Part shown: piece by piece, positions 7,725 through 16,269 of the stretch
How the letters are laid out: each line of letters opens with the position of its first letter
How positions within the stretch are numbered: the stretch's first letter is position 1
IMG/VR virus record: IMGVR_UViG_3300002136_000006
Span: 1-38,272 of that record
Source of the DNA: a virus
Length of the DNA: 38,272 nucleotides
Reading direction: 5' to 3' (one strand)
Position numbers and translations under genes: made by a program
The notes under the pieces: generated by a model
Database searches by the model: none
The model's input: only the letters and a program-made list of their open reading frames with translations
What the model was told of the DNA's origin: nothing

Positions 7725-8126
7725 ATGGGACTACTTGATACACTTATCGGCCCAGTAACTAGCATCATTGATAAGATTATTCCTGACAAAGATCAAGCAG
7801 CTAAGTTAGCACATGAGATAGCTACTATGGCTGACACTCATGCACAGCAACTAGCCCTTGGACAGTTAAAAGTAAATGAAGCTGAAGCAGCCAGTGGTTC
7901 TTTATTCAAAGGTGGTTGGCGACCAGCTATCGGTTGGATATGTGGACTATCTTTATTCTGGGCATTTATCCTACAGCCCTTTATTGTATTCTTTCTGTTA
8001 GTGTTTGGGGTAGATCTTCCTCCGTTACCTCAATTAAATACATCTGACTTGATGCCAATCCTATTAGGTATGCTTGGTTTAGGTGGGCTAAGAACTTTTG
8101 AAAAGATACAGAAGGTAACTAAATGA
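7725..8126 (+). CDS. Holin (GTA-type three-TM holin family)
   Basis: A 133-residue protein with AAAGGAAA before its ATG. An amphipathic N-terminal helix is followed by a helical stretch and by 'SLFKGGWRPAIGWICGLSLFWAFI', here split as SLFKGGWRPAIGW and ICGLSLFWAFI. Hydrophobic segments lie at about 68-95 and 107-122. This matches the holin family also found in gene-transfer agents of Rhodobacterales (Pfam PF11351 from memory). It would form holes in the inner membrane and let the muramidase encoded next to it reach the wall. It overlaps that gene by ATGA. A link to gene-transfer-agent holins fits a Roseobacter-group host. Confidence 0.8.
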   Translation: MGLLDTLIGPVTSIIDKIIPDKDQAAKLAHEIATMADTHAQQLALGQLKVNEAEAASGSLFKGGWRPAIGWICGLSLFWAFILQPFIVFFLLVFGVDLPPLPQLNTSDLMPILLGMLGLGGLRTFEKIQKVTK

Positions 8127-8638
8127 AAAAGAACTTTGACCACTGCCTAGAGTTATTACTATCTCACGAAGGTGGCTTTGTTAATCACCCTAAAGATCCT
8201 GGTGGCATGACTAACCTTGGTGTTACCCGTGCGACATACGAGCAGTTTGTTGGTCGTCACGTAACTGAAGATGAGATGAGAGCCTTAACTCCTGAGATTG
8301 TAGCCCCACTATACAAAGCTAACTACTGGGATAAAGCTCGTTGTGATGATCTTTCAACTGGTGTTGATTGGACTGTATTTGATTGGGGTGTTAACTCAGG
8401 TATGAGCAGACCAGTTAAAGCTTTGCAACGGATTGTAGGAGTAGTTGCAGATGGGGGTGTTGGTCCTTATACTCTACGTGCTATTGGTGATAAAGACTCT
8501 ACGGAGCTAGTCGAGAAGATGTATGAAGCTAGACAACACTTCTACGAAAACCTAAGTACCTTTGCTACCTTTGGTAAAGGTTGGACTAGACGTAATAAAG
8601 AAACACTTGAGCAAGCTCTCAAACTAATTAAGGGATAA
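8123..8638 (+). CDS. Endolysin, GH108 N-acetylmuramidase
   Basis: A 171-residue cell-wall hydrolase of the glycoside hydrolase 108 family (ZliS-like), a normal length for the family. The catalytic glutamate lies in 'LSHEGGFVNHPKDPGG' (Glu16), followed by the family signature 'MTNLGVT'. 'FDWGVNSG' and the C-terminal part from about residue 105 ('VVADGGVGPYTLRAI') form the peptidoglycan-binding subdomain. It has no signal peptide, so it depends on the upstream holin for release. It cuts the glycan between N-acetylmuramic acid and N-acetylglucosamine to burst the host. Confidence 0.93.
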   Translation: MKKNFDHCLELLLSHEGGFVNHPKDPGGMTNLGVTRATYEQFVGRHVTEDEMRALTPEIVAPLYKANYWDKARCDDLSTGVDWTVFDWGVNSGMSRPVKALQRIVGVVADGGVGPYTLRAIGDKDSTELVEKMYEARQHFYENLSTFATFGKGWTRRNKETLEQALKLIKG

Positions 8639-8644
8639 TACACA

Positions 8645-8821
8645 ATGGCTATGCGTAACACAAGCTTCGGCTCCTCTAAGTATGGTGAAGCAATGTCTAA
8701 GCTAGGGGATAAGATAGAGAAAAAGGCTGCTCGTGCTCCTCAAGTAATCCGTAATGCTCGTATTAAAGCTTCTGGAGCTAAAGGTGGTATGGGTTCTAAA
8801 GGTCGTACTAAAGCTAAATAG
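8645..8821 (+). CDS. Small basic protein with GGMGSKGRTK tail motif
   Basis: A 58-residue basic protein directly after the endolysin. It reads 'MAMRNTSFGSSKYGEAMSKL', then a Lys/Arg-rich helix and a C-terminal 'KGGMGSKGRTKAK'. Nearly the same motif ('KGGMGSKGRTKTK') occurs near the front of the small protein at 12184, right after the portal gene, and the DNA of the two motifs is also close. No function is known. Positive charge and position suggest a nucleic-acid-binding or packaging-related peptide, by inference. It is the last gene before the promoter at 8832. Confidence 0.6.
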   Translation: MAMRNTSFGSSKYGEAMSKLGDKIEKKAARAPQVIRNARIKASGAKGGMGSKGRTKAK

Positions 8822-8831
8822 TCTCAAGCTA

Positions 8832-8860
8832 TTGACAAAGTAATAGAACTGTTGTATAAT
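8832..8860 (+). promoter_or_regulatory. Sigma70-type promoter before terminase
   Basis: TTGACA (8832-8837), 17 bases, TATAAT (8855-8860): a perfect match to the bacterial housekeeping consensus at ideal spacing, in the 76-base gap before the large terminase. The -10 box is followed by TGCA, giving TGTATAATTGCA, the same 12 bases as in the promoter at 14985. It would let host RNA polymerase transcribe the packaging and head genes. Confidence 0.85.
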
Positions 8861-8897
8861 TGCAACACATATAACGAATCAAGGTTATTTACACAAC

Positions 8898-10436
8898 ATG
8901 AACGCTACTGTAGATCAAATCAGAGCGGCTGCTGAAAATGACTTAGAAGTCTTTATTCGCCTAGTTTCACCTGACCAAGTATTAGGCCAGTGTCACGCAG
9001 ACTTACTATCTTGGTGGACTCGTCAAGACTCTAAGACCCACCAGCTAGTCCTCTTCCCTCGTGACCATCAGAAGTCACGTATGGTTGCCTACCGTGTAGC
9101 TTGGTCTTTAACCAAAGATCCTACTCTACGTGTCCTCTACATCTCAGCTACTGCTAACCTTGCTGAGAAACAACTAGGGTTCATTAAAGGTATTCTTACT
9201 TCTGAGATCTTCCGTAGGTACTGGCCCGACCATGTACTTGCAGATGAAGGTAAGAGATCTAAGTGGACTAACTCTGAGATTGCTTTAGACCATCCCCTAC
9301 GTAAGAAAGAGAATGTCCGTGATCCCTCTGTCTTTACTGGCGGCCTTACTACCTCCCTTACTGGTATGCATTGCGATATTGCTGTACTCGACGATGTGGT
9401 TGTGTACGAAAATGCTTACACTAATGAAGGAAGAAATAAGGTCAAGAGTCAATACTCGCTTCTATCGTCTATTGAAGGAGCTGAAGCAAGAGAGTGGGTG
9501 GTAGGAACTCGTTACCATCCTGCTGATCTATACAACGACCTTATGTCTATGTCTGAAGACATCTATGATAAGGAGTTCAACAAGATCGCTGAAGAGGGTA
9601 TCTACGAAGTCTTTGAGAGATCAGTAGAAGAAAACGGAGATGGTACTGGTGAGTTCCTATGGCCTCGCCAGCAACGTAGAGACGGTAAGTGGTTTGGGTT
9701 TGATGCTAAGATCTTAGCTAAGAAGCGTGGTCAGTACTTAGACAAAGGGCAGTTCCGTGCTCAGTACTACAACGATCCGTCTGACCCTGACAACGTGCCT
9801 GTAAGTAGCGATAAGTTCCAGTACTACGACCGTAAGTTCTTGAAGCTTGAGAATGGTTACTGGTTCTACAAAGATAGTCGCTTGAATGTTTTTGCTGCTG
9901 TAGACTTTGCCTTTAGTTTAAGTAAACGATCTGACTCTACAGCTATTGTCGTTATTGGTATTGACTCGGAGAACAATGTTTACGTCTTAGACATTGATCG
10001 TTTCAAGACTGATAGAATTGTTGAATACTTTGAACACATCTTAACTCTGTCTAACAAGTGGTCATTCAGAAAGATGAGAGCTGAGGTTTCTGTCGCTCAG
10101 ATAGCAATCGTTAAACAACTTAAAGAACTAATTAAACAACACGGACTATCCATAAGTATCGAAGAGTATCGTCCTAATAAATACCAAGGTAACAAACAAG
10201 AACGTATCGCTTCTATTCTTGAACCTCGTTATGACAATATGCAGATATGGCACTATCGTGGTGGAAACATCCAGATCCTAGAAGAAGAACTATCCACACG
10301 TAATCCTGCCCACGATGACGTAATTGATGCCCTAGCTTCCGTAGTTGATATGGCTATTGCACCAAGTAAGAATGTTCATAGACAAAGGAAGAGCAACGTG
10401 GTTTGGTCTACACATAAATTTAGAGGTGTTGCATAA
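8898..10436 (+). CDS. Terminase large subunit
   Basis: A 512-residue packaging motor. The N-terminal ATPase part shows an atypical Walker A region ('LFPRDHQKSRMVAYRVAW', about residues 52-69), 'RVLYISATANLAEKQLGF' and Walker B 'IAVLDDVV' with the catalytic acidic residues. The C-terminal nuclease part shows 'FAAVDFAFSLSKRSDSTA' for the first metal Asp and 'HDDVIDALA' for the last. Length and architecture agree with podovirus large terminases. It cuts concatemers and pumps DNA through the portal. It follows a strong promoter and overlaps the portal gene by TAATG. The small subunit-like gene is far upstream at the left edge. Confidence 0.93.
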   Translation: MNATVDQIRAAAENDLEVFIRLVSPDQVLGQCHADLLSWWTRQDSKTHQLVLFPRDHQKSRMVAYRVAWSLTKDPTLRVLYISATANLAEKQLGFIKGILTSEIFRRYWPDHVLADEGKRSKWTNSEIALDHPLRKKENVRDPSVFTGGLTTSLTGMHCDIAVLDDVVVYENAYTNEGRNKVKSQYSLLSSIEGAEAREWVVGTRYHPADLYNDLMSMSEDIYDKEFNKIAEEGIYEVFERSVEENGDGTGEFLWPRQQRRDGKWFGFDAKILAKKRGQYLDKGQFRAQYYNDPSDPDNVPVSSDKFQYYDRKFLKLENGYWFYKDSRLNVFAAVDFAFSLSKRSDSTAIVVIGIDSENNVYVLDIDRFKTDRIVEYFEHILTLSNKWSFRKMRAEVSVAQIAIVKQLKELIKQHGLSISIEEYRPNKYQGNKQERIASILEPRYDNMQIWHYRGGNIQILEEELSTRNPAHDDVIDALASVVDMAIAPSKNVHRQRKSNVVWSTHKFRGVA

Positions 10437-12181
10437 TGGCTGGTGAAACTTTAGACATCATGCACATACTAGGGCCAGACAACTTGGCTGTAGAGATTGC
10501 TAACCGTTGGCGTGAATGGTCAGAGCTTAAAGTTAAGTGGACTGAAGAGAAGAAAGAGCTTCGCAATTATCTGTACGCCACAGATACTAGCACTACAGGC
10601 AATGCTCTTCTCCCTTGGTCGAACACTACTACTACCCCTAAGCTAACTCAAATAATGGATAACCTTCATGCGAACTACTTTGCTACTTTGTTTCCTCAAC
10701 AGAAGTGGATGCGCTTTGAAGCTGAAACAACTGCAAGTAATGTCAAAGCTAAACGTGATGTCATCCAAGCTTACATGGATAACAAAGTACGTCAGTCTGA
10801 CTTCGTTAATATCTGTTCTGATCTCCTTTATGATTGGATTCAGTATGGGAATTGTTTTGCTACCGTAGCTTGGGAAGACAACTACCAGATCAAAGAGAGT
10901 GGTGAGCTTGTTACTCAGTACGTAGGCCCTAAGCTTGTACGTGTATCTCCTTACGACATCGTATTCAACCCTACTGCATCTTCATTTACTAAGACACCTA
11001 AGATCATTAAGAGTATCTTAACTCTAGGTGAGATTAAGAAGATGGTAGAAGCTGATCCTGCCAATGATTACTTCAAGCAAGTCTTGGACAAGATGCTTCA
11101 CGCTCGTGCTACTGTAGGTAACAGTGATGGCATGATGGACAAAGCTTCTGGCTTTATTGCTGATGGCTTCTCATCTATCCAACAGTACTACGAGTCTAAC
11201 TTCGTTGAGATACTTACCTTCTACGGTGACATCTATGACTACAACGAAGGTAAGCTGTGGACTGACCGTATCATCACAGTAGTTGACCGTGCGTACATCA
11301 TTAACAACGAAGAGAACCCTAGCTGGCTAGGACAGGCTCCTATCTACCACGCTGGCTGGAGGCCCCGTCCTGACAACCTGTACGCTATGGGACCACTGGA
11401 CAACTTAGTTGGTATGCAGTACCGTATCGACCACCTAGAGAACCTCAAGGCTGATGTGTTCGATCAGATCGCCTACCCCATCATGAAGATCCGTGGTGAC
11501 GTAGAGGACTTCGACTTCGAACCTGGTGCTCGTATTTATCTAGGTGAAGAGGGTGACGTAGGCTACCTACAACCAGACGGTACGGCACTTCAAGCTGACC
11601 TCCAGATCCAACTCCTAGAGAATAAGATGGAGGAGATGGCTGGTGCTCCTAAGCAAGCTATGGGTATACGTACTCCTGGTGAGAAGACAGCCTTCGAAGT
11701 ACAGAGCCTACAGAACTCAGCTTCTCGTATCTTTGAACACAAGACTGCTCATTTCGAACGTACCTTCCTAGAGCCAATCTTAAACTCAATGCTTGAGGTA
11801 GCTCGTCGTTACATGAACATGAGTGATACTATCCGTGTCATGGATGATGCTACAGGTGCTATGCTCTTTAAGGATGTCACTAAAGAGGACATCACTGCTA
11901 AGGGTAAGATCGTTCCAGTAGGTGCTCGTCACTTTGCTGAACGTGCTCGTCGTGTACAGAACCTTACACAACTGTACCAAGTTAAGTTGGCTGATCCTAC
12001 AGTAGCTGCTCACCTTTCAGGTAAAGAGTTTGCTCGTATCCTAGCTGAGGAACTTGGTGAACCTAGACTGTTCGGTGAGAACATAGCTATCACTGAGCAA
12101 CTTGAGACACAACAGACAGCACAAGACGCTGAGATGATTAACCAAGAGCAACTAATGGCTGCTCAACAAATGGGAATTTAA
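10436..12181 (+). CDS. Portal (head-tail connector) protein
   Basis: A 581-residue protein in the T7 gp8 position between large terminase and scaffold, slightly longer than T7 gp8. Features are 'LKVKWTEEKKELRNYLYATD' near the N-terminus, 'NLHANYFATLFPQQKWMRFE', and the helical region 'GAPKQAMGIRTPGEKTAFEV' around residues 403-422, typical of podovirus portals. It forms the dodecameric ring through which DNA enters and leaves and to which the tail tubular proteins attach. The start overlaps the terminase stop by one base. Confidence 0.92.
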   Translation: MAGETLDIMHILGPDNLAVEIANRWREWSELKVKWTEEKKELRNYLYATDTSTTGNALLPWSNTTTTPKLTQIMDNLHANYFATLFPQQKWMRFEAETTASNVKAKRDVIQAYMDNKVRQSDFVNICSDLLYDWIQYGNCFATVAWEDNYQIKESGELVTQYVGPKLVRVSPYDIVFNPTASSFTKTPKIIKSILTLGEIKKMVEADPANDYFKQVLDKMLHARATVGNSDGMMDKASGFIADGFSSIQQYYESNFVEILTFYGDIYDYNEGKLWTDRIITVVDRAYIINNEENPSWLGQAPIYHAGWRPRPDNLYAMGPLDNLVGMQYRIDHLENLKADVFDQIAYPIMKIRGDVEDFDFEPGARIYLGEEGDVGYLQPDGTALQADLQIQLLENKMEEMAGAPKQAMGIRTPGEKTAFEVQSLQNSASRIFEHKTAHFERTFLEPILNSMLEVARRYMNMSDTIRVMDDATGAMLFKDVTKEDITAKGKIVPVGARHFAERARRVQNLTQLYQVKLADPTVAAHLSGKEFARILAEELGEPRLFGENIAITEQLETQQTAQDAEMINQEQLMAAQQMGI

Positions 12182-12183
12182 AT

Positions 12184-12432
12184 ATGGCAATTAAACCTAA
12201 AACTAAGGGTGGCATGGGTTCTAAAGGGCGTACTAAAACTAAGCCTAAGTCATTTGCCAAAAAAGTTTATGAAGCAGGTGTTAAAACTATTCTTACTCCT
12301 GTCCTTGGTGCTGTTTATACTGCCGCTGGCATGGCCCAGTATGCAGATAAGTATTTTGGTACTGAAAACAAAACAATCTTTCCAACAGCAAGCACTACTG
12401 CATCACGAGTTGTAAAGAAAAAGAAACCATAA
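12184..12432 (+). CDS. Small basic protein with GGMGSKGRTK motif
   Basis: An 82-residue, Lys-rich protein two bases after the portal stop. Residues about 8-20 are 'KGGMGSKGRTKTK', shared with the 58-residue protein before the terminase. A mildly hydrophobic middle ('TILTPVLGAVYTAAGMA') could be a short membrane or helical segment, and the end is 'RVVKKKKP'. It is not recognised. Its place between portal and scaffold suggests a minor head protein or packaging factor, by inference. It ends in a TAATG overlap with the next gene. Confidence 0.55.
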   Translation: MAIKPKTKGGMGSKGRTKTKPKSFAKKVYEAGVKTILTPVLGAVYTAAGMAQYADKYFGTENKTIFPTASTTASRVVKKKKP

Positions 12433-12671
12433 TGCAAACCATTTGGCTCAAGGGTCTTAAAGGTGAAGAACGTGATCGTCGTAAAGGTGAGGTACTAAAC
12501 TACCGTAACGCCTTCGATGATCTTAGAGAGATTCTCGAACAACATTACTTAAAGCGTGATGCTGTTCGTGATTACTCCCCAGGTTGGGAGTACAAGCAAG
12601 TGGCTGTCAATGAGTACAATGCTGTACTTGACGACATCTTAAATTTAATAGACCTTAACCGTAAGGATTAA
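12432..12671 (+). CDS. Conserved small protein between portal and scaffold
   Basis: A 79-residue, mixed-charge, helical protein starting 'MQTIWLKGLKGEERDRRK' and containing 'YSPGWEYKQVAVNEYN'. I know the pattern 'TIWLKG...WAYKQA' from small proteins at the same place in marine podoviruses, with unknown function. The gene is coupled upstream by TAATG and is followed two bases later by the scaffold gene. A role in head assembly is plausible from position alone. Confidence 0.6.
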   Translation: MQTIWLKGLKGEERDRRKGEVLNYRNAFDDLREILEQHYLKRDAVRDYSPGWEYKQVAVNEYNAVLDDILNLIDLNRKD

Positions 12672-12673
12672 CA

Positions 12674-13459
12674 ATGAGTGTATTTGACCAAGCCCAACAA
12701 CCAGAGGGCCAGAGTCAGGCAGCAGAGCAACAAGCTGTGACTACTGAACAACAAGAGTCATTTTTAGCTAAGCTCGTAGCGGTAAAGGGCGACAACTGGA
12801 AAGACCCTGAAGTGCTAGCCAAAGGCAAACTAGAAGCTGATGGTTACATTAAAACTCTCGAAGATCAACTCACAGCAATGCGTGAAGATCTAGGGAAACA
12901 GGAGTACTCTAAACAGTTACTCGACCAACTACAGAATAAGGCCACGGCTCCTACCAACGTGAATACTGTAGCACCCACAAACAATAATAAAGATAATGGT
13001 AGCACTAATACTGACGGCAATACCCAGCCCCAAGTGAGTGAGGAATCCCTAAAGAGCCTTGTTGAACAGACACTGACTAAGCGTGACCAAGACAATACTG
13101 TAAAGCAGAATCTTGCAATCGTAGACGGAGAGTTGGAGAAGTCTTATGGCACTGAAGCTGTAAGTGTGATCCAGAAGAAAGCCTCTGAGTTGGGCATGAC
13201 AGTACAACGTATGCAAGAGATTGCTGCTGAGTCACCCACTGCATTCTTTGCTCTCCTAGGCGAACAGAAGAAATCCTTTAGCCCAATGGTTCAAGGTTCT
13301 GTTCGTACAGAAGGTGTCAATATGCAAGCTTCGACGGAACGTGACTGGAACTATTACCAGAACCTTCGTCGGGAAAACAAATCGGCGTACTATAGTCCCA
13401 AAGTACAACAACAACTGATGAATGATCGTCAGCGTCTTGGGTCTAAGTTCGGTCTTTAA
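12674..13459 (+). CDS. Capsid scaffolding protein
   Basis: A 261-residue, Gln/Glu/Lys-rich protein in the T7 gp9 position just before the capsid gene. It starts with a disordered Gln-rich stretch ('FDQAQQPEGQSQAAEQQ'), then 'FLAKLVAVKGDNWKDPE', a coiled-coil-like helix, an Asn/Thr linker at about 92-115, and helical and polar C-terminal parts. Low complexity, helices and position fit scaffolds that shape the procapsid and then leave. A GTAAGGATTAAC ribosome region precedes the ATG. Confidence 0.82.
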   Translation: MSVFDQAQQPEGQSQAAEQQAVTTEQQESFLAKLVAVKGDNWKDPEVLAKGKLEADGYIKTLEDQLTAMREDLGKQEYSKQLLDQLQNKATAPTNVNTVAPTNNNKDNGSTNTDGNTQPQVSEESLKSLVEQTLTKRDQDNTVKQNLAIVDGELEKSYGTEAVSVIQKKASELGMTVQRMQEIAAESPTAFFALLGEQKKSFSPMVQGSVRTEGVNMQASTERDWNYYQNLRRENKSAYYSPKVQQQLMNDRQRLGSKFGL

Positions 13460-13475
13460 TTTATGGAGAAGATAA

Positions 13476-14447
13476 ATGTCTGGTATGAATACTAGCAATA
13501 TGTCTCTTCTTACTCGCTCTGAAGTATGGTCAGGTGAGCTTAAGGAGATTCTGCGTGACGAAATGCAAGCCCAACGCTATGTGCGTATGCTTGATGGTTT
13601 CCCTGACGGGGACCAATTCACTATCCCATCAATCGGTCAAGCACAGGTTGATAACTATGTAGAAGATTCGGCTGTTGTATACCGCCCAATGGATACTGGT
13701 GAGTTCACATTCACCGTAGACAAATACTTGTCATCCGCTTCTTACATCACCAAAAAAGCTGAGCAAGATTCGTTCTACTCTGCTGAGTTGATGAGCCGCT
13801 TTGTTCCTGAGCAAGAACGTGCTATCATGGCACACTTCGAGACAGCAACATTTGCTACTCCTGAGACTGGTGTTTCAGCTAACTCTGCCGAAAACATCGA
13901 CAGTGTAGCTCACCGTTGGGCTGGTTCGGGTACAGGAGCTACTATCGCAGTAGCTGACTTTGCTCGTGCTCGTTTCTCCTTGAAAAAGGCTAACGTGCCT
14001 GACACAAACTTGATTGCTATTGTTGACGCTTCTTGCGAATACACTCTTAACACTTTGTCTGACCTCGTTACGGTTGCTAACAACCCAATGTGGGAAGGTA
14101 TCGTGTCTGCGGGTATCGCAACAGGTATGCGTTTCGTTAAGAACGTATACGGTTTCGACGTTTACACTTCGAACTACTTGGCTACTGCAACTGATAACGC
14201 ATTGGCTAACAAAGCTTCGTCTCCTGCAAACGTAGACTTCTCGTCTGTCAATGGTAAAGCTAACCTGTTCTTCTCGGCTAACTCTACTGCCAATCCTTTT
14301 GTTGGTGCATGGCGTCAAATGCCTGAAGTAGACTATGAGTACAGCAAAGACTTCCAACGTCATGAGTATGTAACTACTGCTCGTTACGGTGTTAAGTTGT
14401 ACCGTCCTGAAAACATGGTTCGTGTTATCACGAAAACCAACGTATAA
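13476..14447 (+). CDS. Major capsid protein
   Basis: A 323-residue protein, immediately after the scaffold, with GGAGA before the ATG. Features include 'LKEILRDEMQAQRYV', 'YITKKAEQDSFYSAEL' (the long-helix region of HK97-fold coats) and a C-terminal 'YGVKLYRPENMVRVI' as in T7-like coat proteins. Length is normal for the group. Codon use is strongly optimised (GCT, GTT, AAC, CGT), as expected for the most abundant virion protein. It assembles the icosahedral head. A 162-residue frame on the opposite strand is a shadow caused by this codon bias. Confidence 0.93.
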   Translation: MSGMNTSNMSLLTRSEVWSGELKEILRDEMQAQRYVRMLDGFPDGDQFTIPSIGQAQVDNYVEDSAVVYRPMDTGEFTFTVDKYLSSASYITKKAEQDSFYSAELMSRFVPEQERAIMAHFETATFATPETGVSANSAENIDSVAHRWAGSGTGATIAVADFARARFSLKKANVPDTNLIAIVDASCEYTLNTLSDLVTVANNPMWEGIVSAGIATGMRFVKNVYGFDVYTSNYLATATDNALANKASSPANVDFSSVNGKANLFFSANSTANPFVGAWRQMPEVDYEYSKDFQRHEYVTTARYGVKLYRPENMVRVITKTNV

Positions 14448-14460
14448 GGAGGGATAGAAA

Positions 14461-14931
14461 ATGTCTTACACTAACTCTGACGGCCTTTTGGTTCTTACCA
14501 ATGGCGCACAAGGTGAAGTTAACCTAACTGGTGGTGCTGAATACGGCGTTAAATACTTAGTAATTAACATCGCAGACGCAACTACTATCGGTTCTTCGGC
14601 TGCTGCTCCTGCTGCTAATGACTCGTTCATTCCTGCTGGTGCATACATCACACGGGCTAGCCTAATTGTTTCGGCTGCCTTTGCTGGTGCAACTGCTGCT
14701 CTGAACATTGGTTTGCAAACTGCTGCTGGTGTAGCTATTGATGCTGACGGTATTGATGTTGCTATTGCAGTGACTGCTATCGATGCTATCGGTGACGTAG
14801 TTGCTTGTAACGGTGCTGCTGTAGGTGGCATAGTAACAGTAGGTACTGCACCTGCTTACGTATCGCTAGACTACGATACCGCTGCATTCACAGCTGGTAC
14901 TGCTAAACTGGTTATCGAATATATCGGTTAA
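14461..14931 (+). CDS. Probable capsid decoration protein
   Basis: A 156-residue, Ala/Gly/Val-rich, acidic protein with a strong AAGGAGGG site before its ATG, 13 bases after the capsid gene. Alternating strands and 'SFIPAGAYITRASLIVSAAF' suggest an all-beta domain. Its highly biased codons, like those of the capsid gene, suggest high expression. I recall similar small proteins directly after the coat gene in marine podoviruses, thought to be head decoration. That is the best guess; the sequence has no enzymatic motif. It is followed by a hairpin and a promoter. Confidence 0.6.
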   Translation: MSYTNSDGLLVLTNGAQGEVNLTGGAEYGVKYLVINIADATTIGSSAAAPAANDSFIPAGAYITRASLIVSAAFAGATAALNIGLQTAAGVAIDADGIDVAIAVTAIDAIGDVVACNGAAVGGIVTVGTAPAYVSLDYDTAAFTAGTAKLVIEYIG

Positions 14932-14937
14932 GCTTAA

Positions 14938-14979
14938 CAAAGGGGGTGGTGCTTATAAAAGGTTCCACCCCTACACTTT
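14938..14979 (+). terminator. Hairpin after head genes, possible partial terminator
   Basis: GGGGTGG (14943-14949) pairs with CCACCCC (14965-14971) around a 15-base loop, and flanking AAAG/CTTT could extend it past a bulge. No T-run follows, so it may be a weak terminator or an RNA-stabilising hairpin. It lies between the highly expressed head genes and the next promoter. Confidence 0.35.
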
Positions 14980-14984
14980 ACCCC

Positions 14985-15012
14985 TTGACAAATTCTCTAA
15001 ACACTGTATAAT
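14985..15012 (+). promoter_or_regulatory. Sigma70-type promoter before tail genes
   Basis: TTGACA (14985-14990), 16 bases, TATAAT (15007-15012). Both boxes are perfect. It lies in the 131-base gap between the decoration gene and the next head/tail gene. The -10 area TGTATAATTGCA is identical over 12 bases to that of the promoter at 8832. It would restart transcription for the tail and ejection-protein block. Confidence 0.83.
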
Positions 15013-15062
15013 TGCATTATTGATTGCACCCCCTAGGTATATACTAATAGGATAGGCACACT

Positions 15063-15533
15063 ATGGCTAATGTAAACCATAATACTCTAACAGACCCATA
15101 CCTACATGAACCTAAGGGTGTAGCCTCTGCCGCTTCAGGTAAGGTCTACGTAGCCAATGGCGCAGGTTCAGGGGCATGGACAGCTAAAGAAACCCTTGTT
15201 GGAGAAACTCTGGCAGGTTATATCGACAATATTTCTGCTGTTTCTACAGTGTATGTACCTATCCCCTTTGCTGGCACTATAAGTAAAGTTGTCACAGTTC
15301 TTGAAGCTTCTATAGCTTCTGCCGACTCTACTATTACCGTTAAGAATTCAGCGGCTGCTTCTATGGGAACTATAACAGTAGCATATTCAGGATCAGCTGC
15401 TGGTGACGTAGATACGTTATCGCCTTCGTCTAACAACACAGTAACAGCAGATAGTTTTATTACCATAGCATCAGATGGTGGCTCTACCAACACAGCAGCC
15501 CTTCGTTTTGTAGTAGTATTGGATAGAACATAA
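15063..15533 (+). CDS. Probable virion decoration / head fibre protein
   Basis: A 156-residue, Ser/Thr/Ala/Val-rich beta protein. The N-terminal 'LTDPYLHEPKGVASAASGKV' with 'YVANGAGSGAW' is a short module I know from marine podovirus proteins near the capsid and from some fibres, where it is thought to bind the particle. The rest is regular beta strands ('ISKVVTVLEASIASADSTIT'). It is the first gene after the second promoter and overlaps tail tubular A by TAATG. Decoration versus head fibre cannot be decided from sequence. Confidence 0.6.
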   Translation: MANVNHNTLTDPYLHEPKGVASAASGKVYVANGAGSGAWTAKETLVGETLAGYIDNISAVSTVYVPIPFAGTISKVVTVLEASIASADSTITVKNSAAASMGTITVAYSGSAAGDVDTLSPSSNNTVTADSFITIASDGGSTNTAALRFVVVLDRT

Positions 15534-16264
15534 TGAAGACTACTCTCCTCTCTATGGTTCAGTCGATCCTGAGTGACATGGACTCAGAGGCTGTTAACTC
15601 CATTAGCGACACAGTAGAAGCTCAACAGATTGCTTCTGTAATTGAAGACACATACTTTAACATCATCTCTGCTCGTGAGATCCCTGAGCATAAGCGTCTT
15701 ATTAAGATGACTTCATTGTCGGATAGCGCTAAGCCTACTCATTTCTTATACCCTAATAACCTTAAAGAGATTGTTACGTTACGTTATAACACTGACTTGA
15801 ATGGTGGCTTGAACTACAGTGAAGTAGTGTTTGTTGAACCACTGCACTTCCTAGATCGTCAAGGATACAACACTGACAATGCTATCCTGGTTCCAGATCA
15901 GTCAGCAGGTACATCTCTAGTTATTTATAATGATCGTATGCCTAGCTACTACACAAGCTTTGATGACCAGTACGTTGTAATGAACTCTTACGATGCTACT
16001 GTAGAAGCTGTGTTACAAGAGAGTAAGACACAAGCATACGGAACTATCTACCCAACCTTTAATATTACAGATGCTTTCGAGCCTGACTTGGACGACACAA
16101 TGTTTCCATACTTGTTAGCTGAAAGTAAGTCTGTCTGCTTCTCTTTGTTTAAGAGTGGTAGTGATCCTAAGGTTGAGCAAGCAGCTCGTCGTCTGAAGTC
16201 ATACGTACAGAATGACCAGTACAAAACTAAACGAGCTAATAAACGCCCACACTACGGAAGGTAA
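15533..16264 (+). CDS. Tail tubular protein A (gp11-like)
   Basis: A 243-residue protein in the T7 gp11 position. The opening 'ILSDMDSEAVNSISDTVEAQ' and 'IEDTYFNIISAREIPEHKRL' is characteristic of this family, and the C-terminus is basic. It forms the adaptor ring between portal and nozzle and is the attachment place for fibres in T7. Length is a little above T7 gp11 (196). Coupled upstream by TAATG. Confidence 0.88.
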   Translation: MKTTLLSMVQSILSDMDSEAVNSISDTVEAQQIASVIEDTYFNIISAREIPEHKRLIKMTSLSDSAKPTHFLYPNNLKEIVTLRYNTDLNGGLNYSEVVFVEPLHFLDRQGYNTDNAILVPDQSAGTSLVIYNDRMPSYYTSFDDQYVVMNSYDATVEAVLQESKTQAYGTIYPTFNITDAFEPDLDDTMFPYLLAESKSVCFSLFKSGSDPKVEQAARRLKSYVQNDQYKTKRANKRPHYGR

Positions 16265-16269
16265 TCCCC

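Noticed and set aside
13875-14363. 162-residue open frame opposite to the capsid gene
   Set aside because: It is a shadow of strong codon bias in the capsid gene; the product is Val/Cys/Arg-rich without recognisable features, and no ribosome site fits.
14466-14831. 121-residue minus frame opposite the decoration gene
   Set aside because: Ala/Ile/Val low-complexity shadow of an alternating GCT/GTT-rich gene.
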